Part shown: positions 5,550-6,667 of the stretch, in pieces | Position numbering within the stretch: position 1 is the stretch's first letter | How the letters are laid out: each line of letters opens with the position of its first letter | NCBI GenBank assembly: GCA_044370935.1 | Contig: JBILUQ010000224.1 | Location: forward strand, 1 to 6,667 | DNA length: 6,667 bases | Direction: 5' to 3' | From: Chth-196 sp044370935 | GTDB lineage: Bacteria; Verrucomicrobiota; Verrucomicrobiia; Chthoniobacterales; Chthoniobacteraceae | Translations under genes and position numbers: made by a program | The notes under the pieces: generated by a model | What the model was told of the DNA's origin: nothing | The model's input: only the letters and a program-made list of their open reading frames with translations | The model's database searches: none

Positions 5550-6667
5550 ATGCTCCGCATCAAAATCCCCCTGCTTCTGCTGTTCAGCTGCACTCCGCTT
5601 TGTGCGGCGCAACTAACGGTGTTCACGAACGGTCGCGTACTCACCGTTGATTCAAAGTTCTCAATATCGGACGCTATTGCCATAGACGGCGAACGCGTCG
5701 TGGCGCTCGGAGAACAAGCGAAGGCACTCGCCAAATCCAAACCGGATGCAACCACTGTCGATCTGCGAGGCCGCATGCTCATGCCGGGGCTCATGGACTC
5801 ACATTCCCATCCCGTGGGCGCCTCGATCACAGAATTCGACCACCCGATTCCAAACATCGAGGACATTCCTCAGCTTTTGGAATACATTGCGGCACGGGCA
5901 AAGGCGCTTCCGGAAGGATCACTGATCGGGATCGGACAGGTGTTCATCACCCGCTTGAAAGAACAGCGTTACCCAACCCGCGAAGAACTCGACCGCGTGG
6001 CGCCGAAGCATCCCGTTCAATTCAGCACCGGCCCGGACTCGATGCTGAATTCGCTCGCGCTCAAGCTTGCTGGTATCGACCGCAACTTCAAGGTGCCCGA
6101 GGGTTCGGTTGGAGTGATCGTCACGGATGCACAGGGAGAGCCCACGGGGCTGATGCATGCTTTCAGCCCGAGAATCGGCCTCAAGGCTCCCACCAAGCAA
6201 CCGGACACAGAACAGACGCTGGAGTTGGTTAAAAAGCTGTTCGTCGACTACAATAGCGTCGGGTTCACCACGATCGCGGACCGGGGGGCCTCCAGTGGCA
6301 ATATCGACCTCTACCGGAGTCTGCGCGACTCCGGAGCTCTGACGGTGCGCCTCCGGCTCTCACACACCTTTTCCACAGGAGGCCAATGGCGCACCACCGA
6401 GTCGATTCTGGACGGGATTCTTAAGCACCCGCTTTGTGAGCCTGACCCGATGCTGCAAATCATTGGAACCAAAATCTGGCTGGATGGCGGCATGCTGACC
6501 GGAAGCGCGCTGATGCAAGAACCCTGGGGTGTCAGCAATATCTATGGCATTACCGACAAAGAATACCGCGGCGTGCAGCGCACCCCGAGCGAGCACCTCG
6601 CCAAAATGGTCAAAAAAGTCGCAGCAGCAGGTCTTCAGTTCACCGCCCACAGCGTCGGAGACGGGGC
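5550..6667 (+). CDS. Exported YtcJ-like metal-dependent amidohydrolase (Amidohydro_3 family; 3' end outside window)
   Basis: ATG at 5550 opens a frame that stays open to the right edge: 372 full codons and two bases of the next. Family members are usually about 530-600 residues, so roughly a third is missing. Residues 1-20 form a signal peptide (basic MLRIK, then a Leu-rich core); cleavage could be after Ala19/20, or at Cys14 of LFSC as a lipoprotein, though Phe at -2 is unusual. The mature part starts with the composite beta domain (LTVFTNGRVLTVD), then VDLRGRMLMPGLMDSHSHP with the metal pair H85/H87, TKIWLDGG with the candidate carboxylated lysine K308, and TAHSVGDG with metal ligand H367. 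These mark the amidohydrolase TIM barrel of the YtcJ/N-substituted formamide deformylase group, which hydrolyses C-N bonds of amides; the actual substrate is unknown. No Shine-Dalgarno sequence precedes the ATG; the leader is C6-A6-TA-C6. Later metal and substrate residues lie beyond the edge. Confidence 0.9.
   Translation, partial: MLRIKIPLLLLFSCTPLCAAQLTVFTNGRVLTVDSKFSISDAIAIDGERVVALGEQAKALAKSKPDATTVDLRGRMLMPGLMDSHSHPVGASITEFDHPIPNIEDIPQLLEYIAARAKALPEGSLIGIGQVFITRLKEQRYPTREELDRVAPKHPVQFSTGPDSMLNSLALKLAGIDRNFKVPEGSVGVIVTDAQGEPTGLMHAFSPRIGLKAPTKQPDTEQTLELVKKLFVDYNSVGFTTIADRGASSGNIDLYRSLRDSGALTVRLRLSHTFSTGGQWRTTESILDGILKHPLCEPDPMLQIIGTKIWLDGGMLTGSALMQEPWGVSNIYGITDKEYRGVQRTPSEHLAKMVKKVAAAGLQFTAHSVGDG

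Noticed and set aside
5285..5650. 121-codon plus-strand frame crossing the amidohydrolase start
   Set aside because: The translation is Pro/Arg/Ser-rich without motifs and overlaps the well-supported signal peptide in another frame.
5459..6650. Antisense frames (for example 5459-5866 and 6360-6650) within the amidohydrolase
   Set aside because: The plus-strand frame has family motifs throughout; the antisense translations have none.

Overview
The window reads as chromosomal DNA of a bacterium from the Planctomycetota/Verrucomicrobiota group, most likely Verrucomicrobiota. The main reason is the large gene on the minus strand. It encodes an FHA domain, a Hanks-type Ser/Thr kinase with a DWG motif, one membrane helix and a WD40-like beta-propeller, with the linker wording (around YQNGFATLAEDAG, then LLVKRNKAVS) seen in verrucomicrobial kinases. 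Weak or absent Shine-Dalgarno sequences fit this too. The taxonomic call is an inference from family resemblance, not from a marker gene.

Layout. Positions 3-230 (+) hold the C-terminal part of a PIN-domain (VapC-type) toxin whose start and probable antitoxin lie left of the window. Positions 231-417 are a short convergent intergenic region with two hairpins, one of them a plausible terminator for the kinase. Positions 418-4011 (-) are the 1197-residue transmembrane receptor-like kinase. A short divergent region of about 130 bases separates it from 4144-5124 (+), an Rpn-family PD-(D/E)XK nuclease (annotated in many genomes as putative transposase, YhgA-like). Positions 5125-5549 hold no gene I can support and are rich in homopolymer runs. 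From 5550 to the right edge (+) runs an exported YtcJ-like metal-dependent amidohydrolase. It is open at the 3' end and needs about a further third of its length outside the window.

How the genes relate. No operon is evident. Kinase and Rpn are divergent and may share a regulatory region. The PIN toxin and kinase converge. The Rpn nuclease and PIN toxin both belong to families with toxin or defence roles, so the left and middle parts look like accessory chromosome, but nothing here proves a joint system. The best lead is a possible internal translation start in the Rpn gene that would yield a C-terminal small protein, like the intragenic antitoxins reported for other Rpn genes. A second is the modified FHA domain followed by a duplicated IPQR/Thr-rich linker in the kinase.
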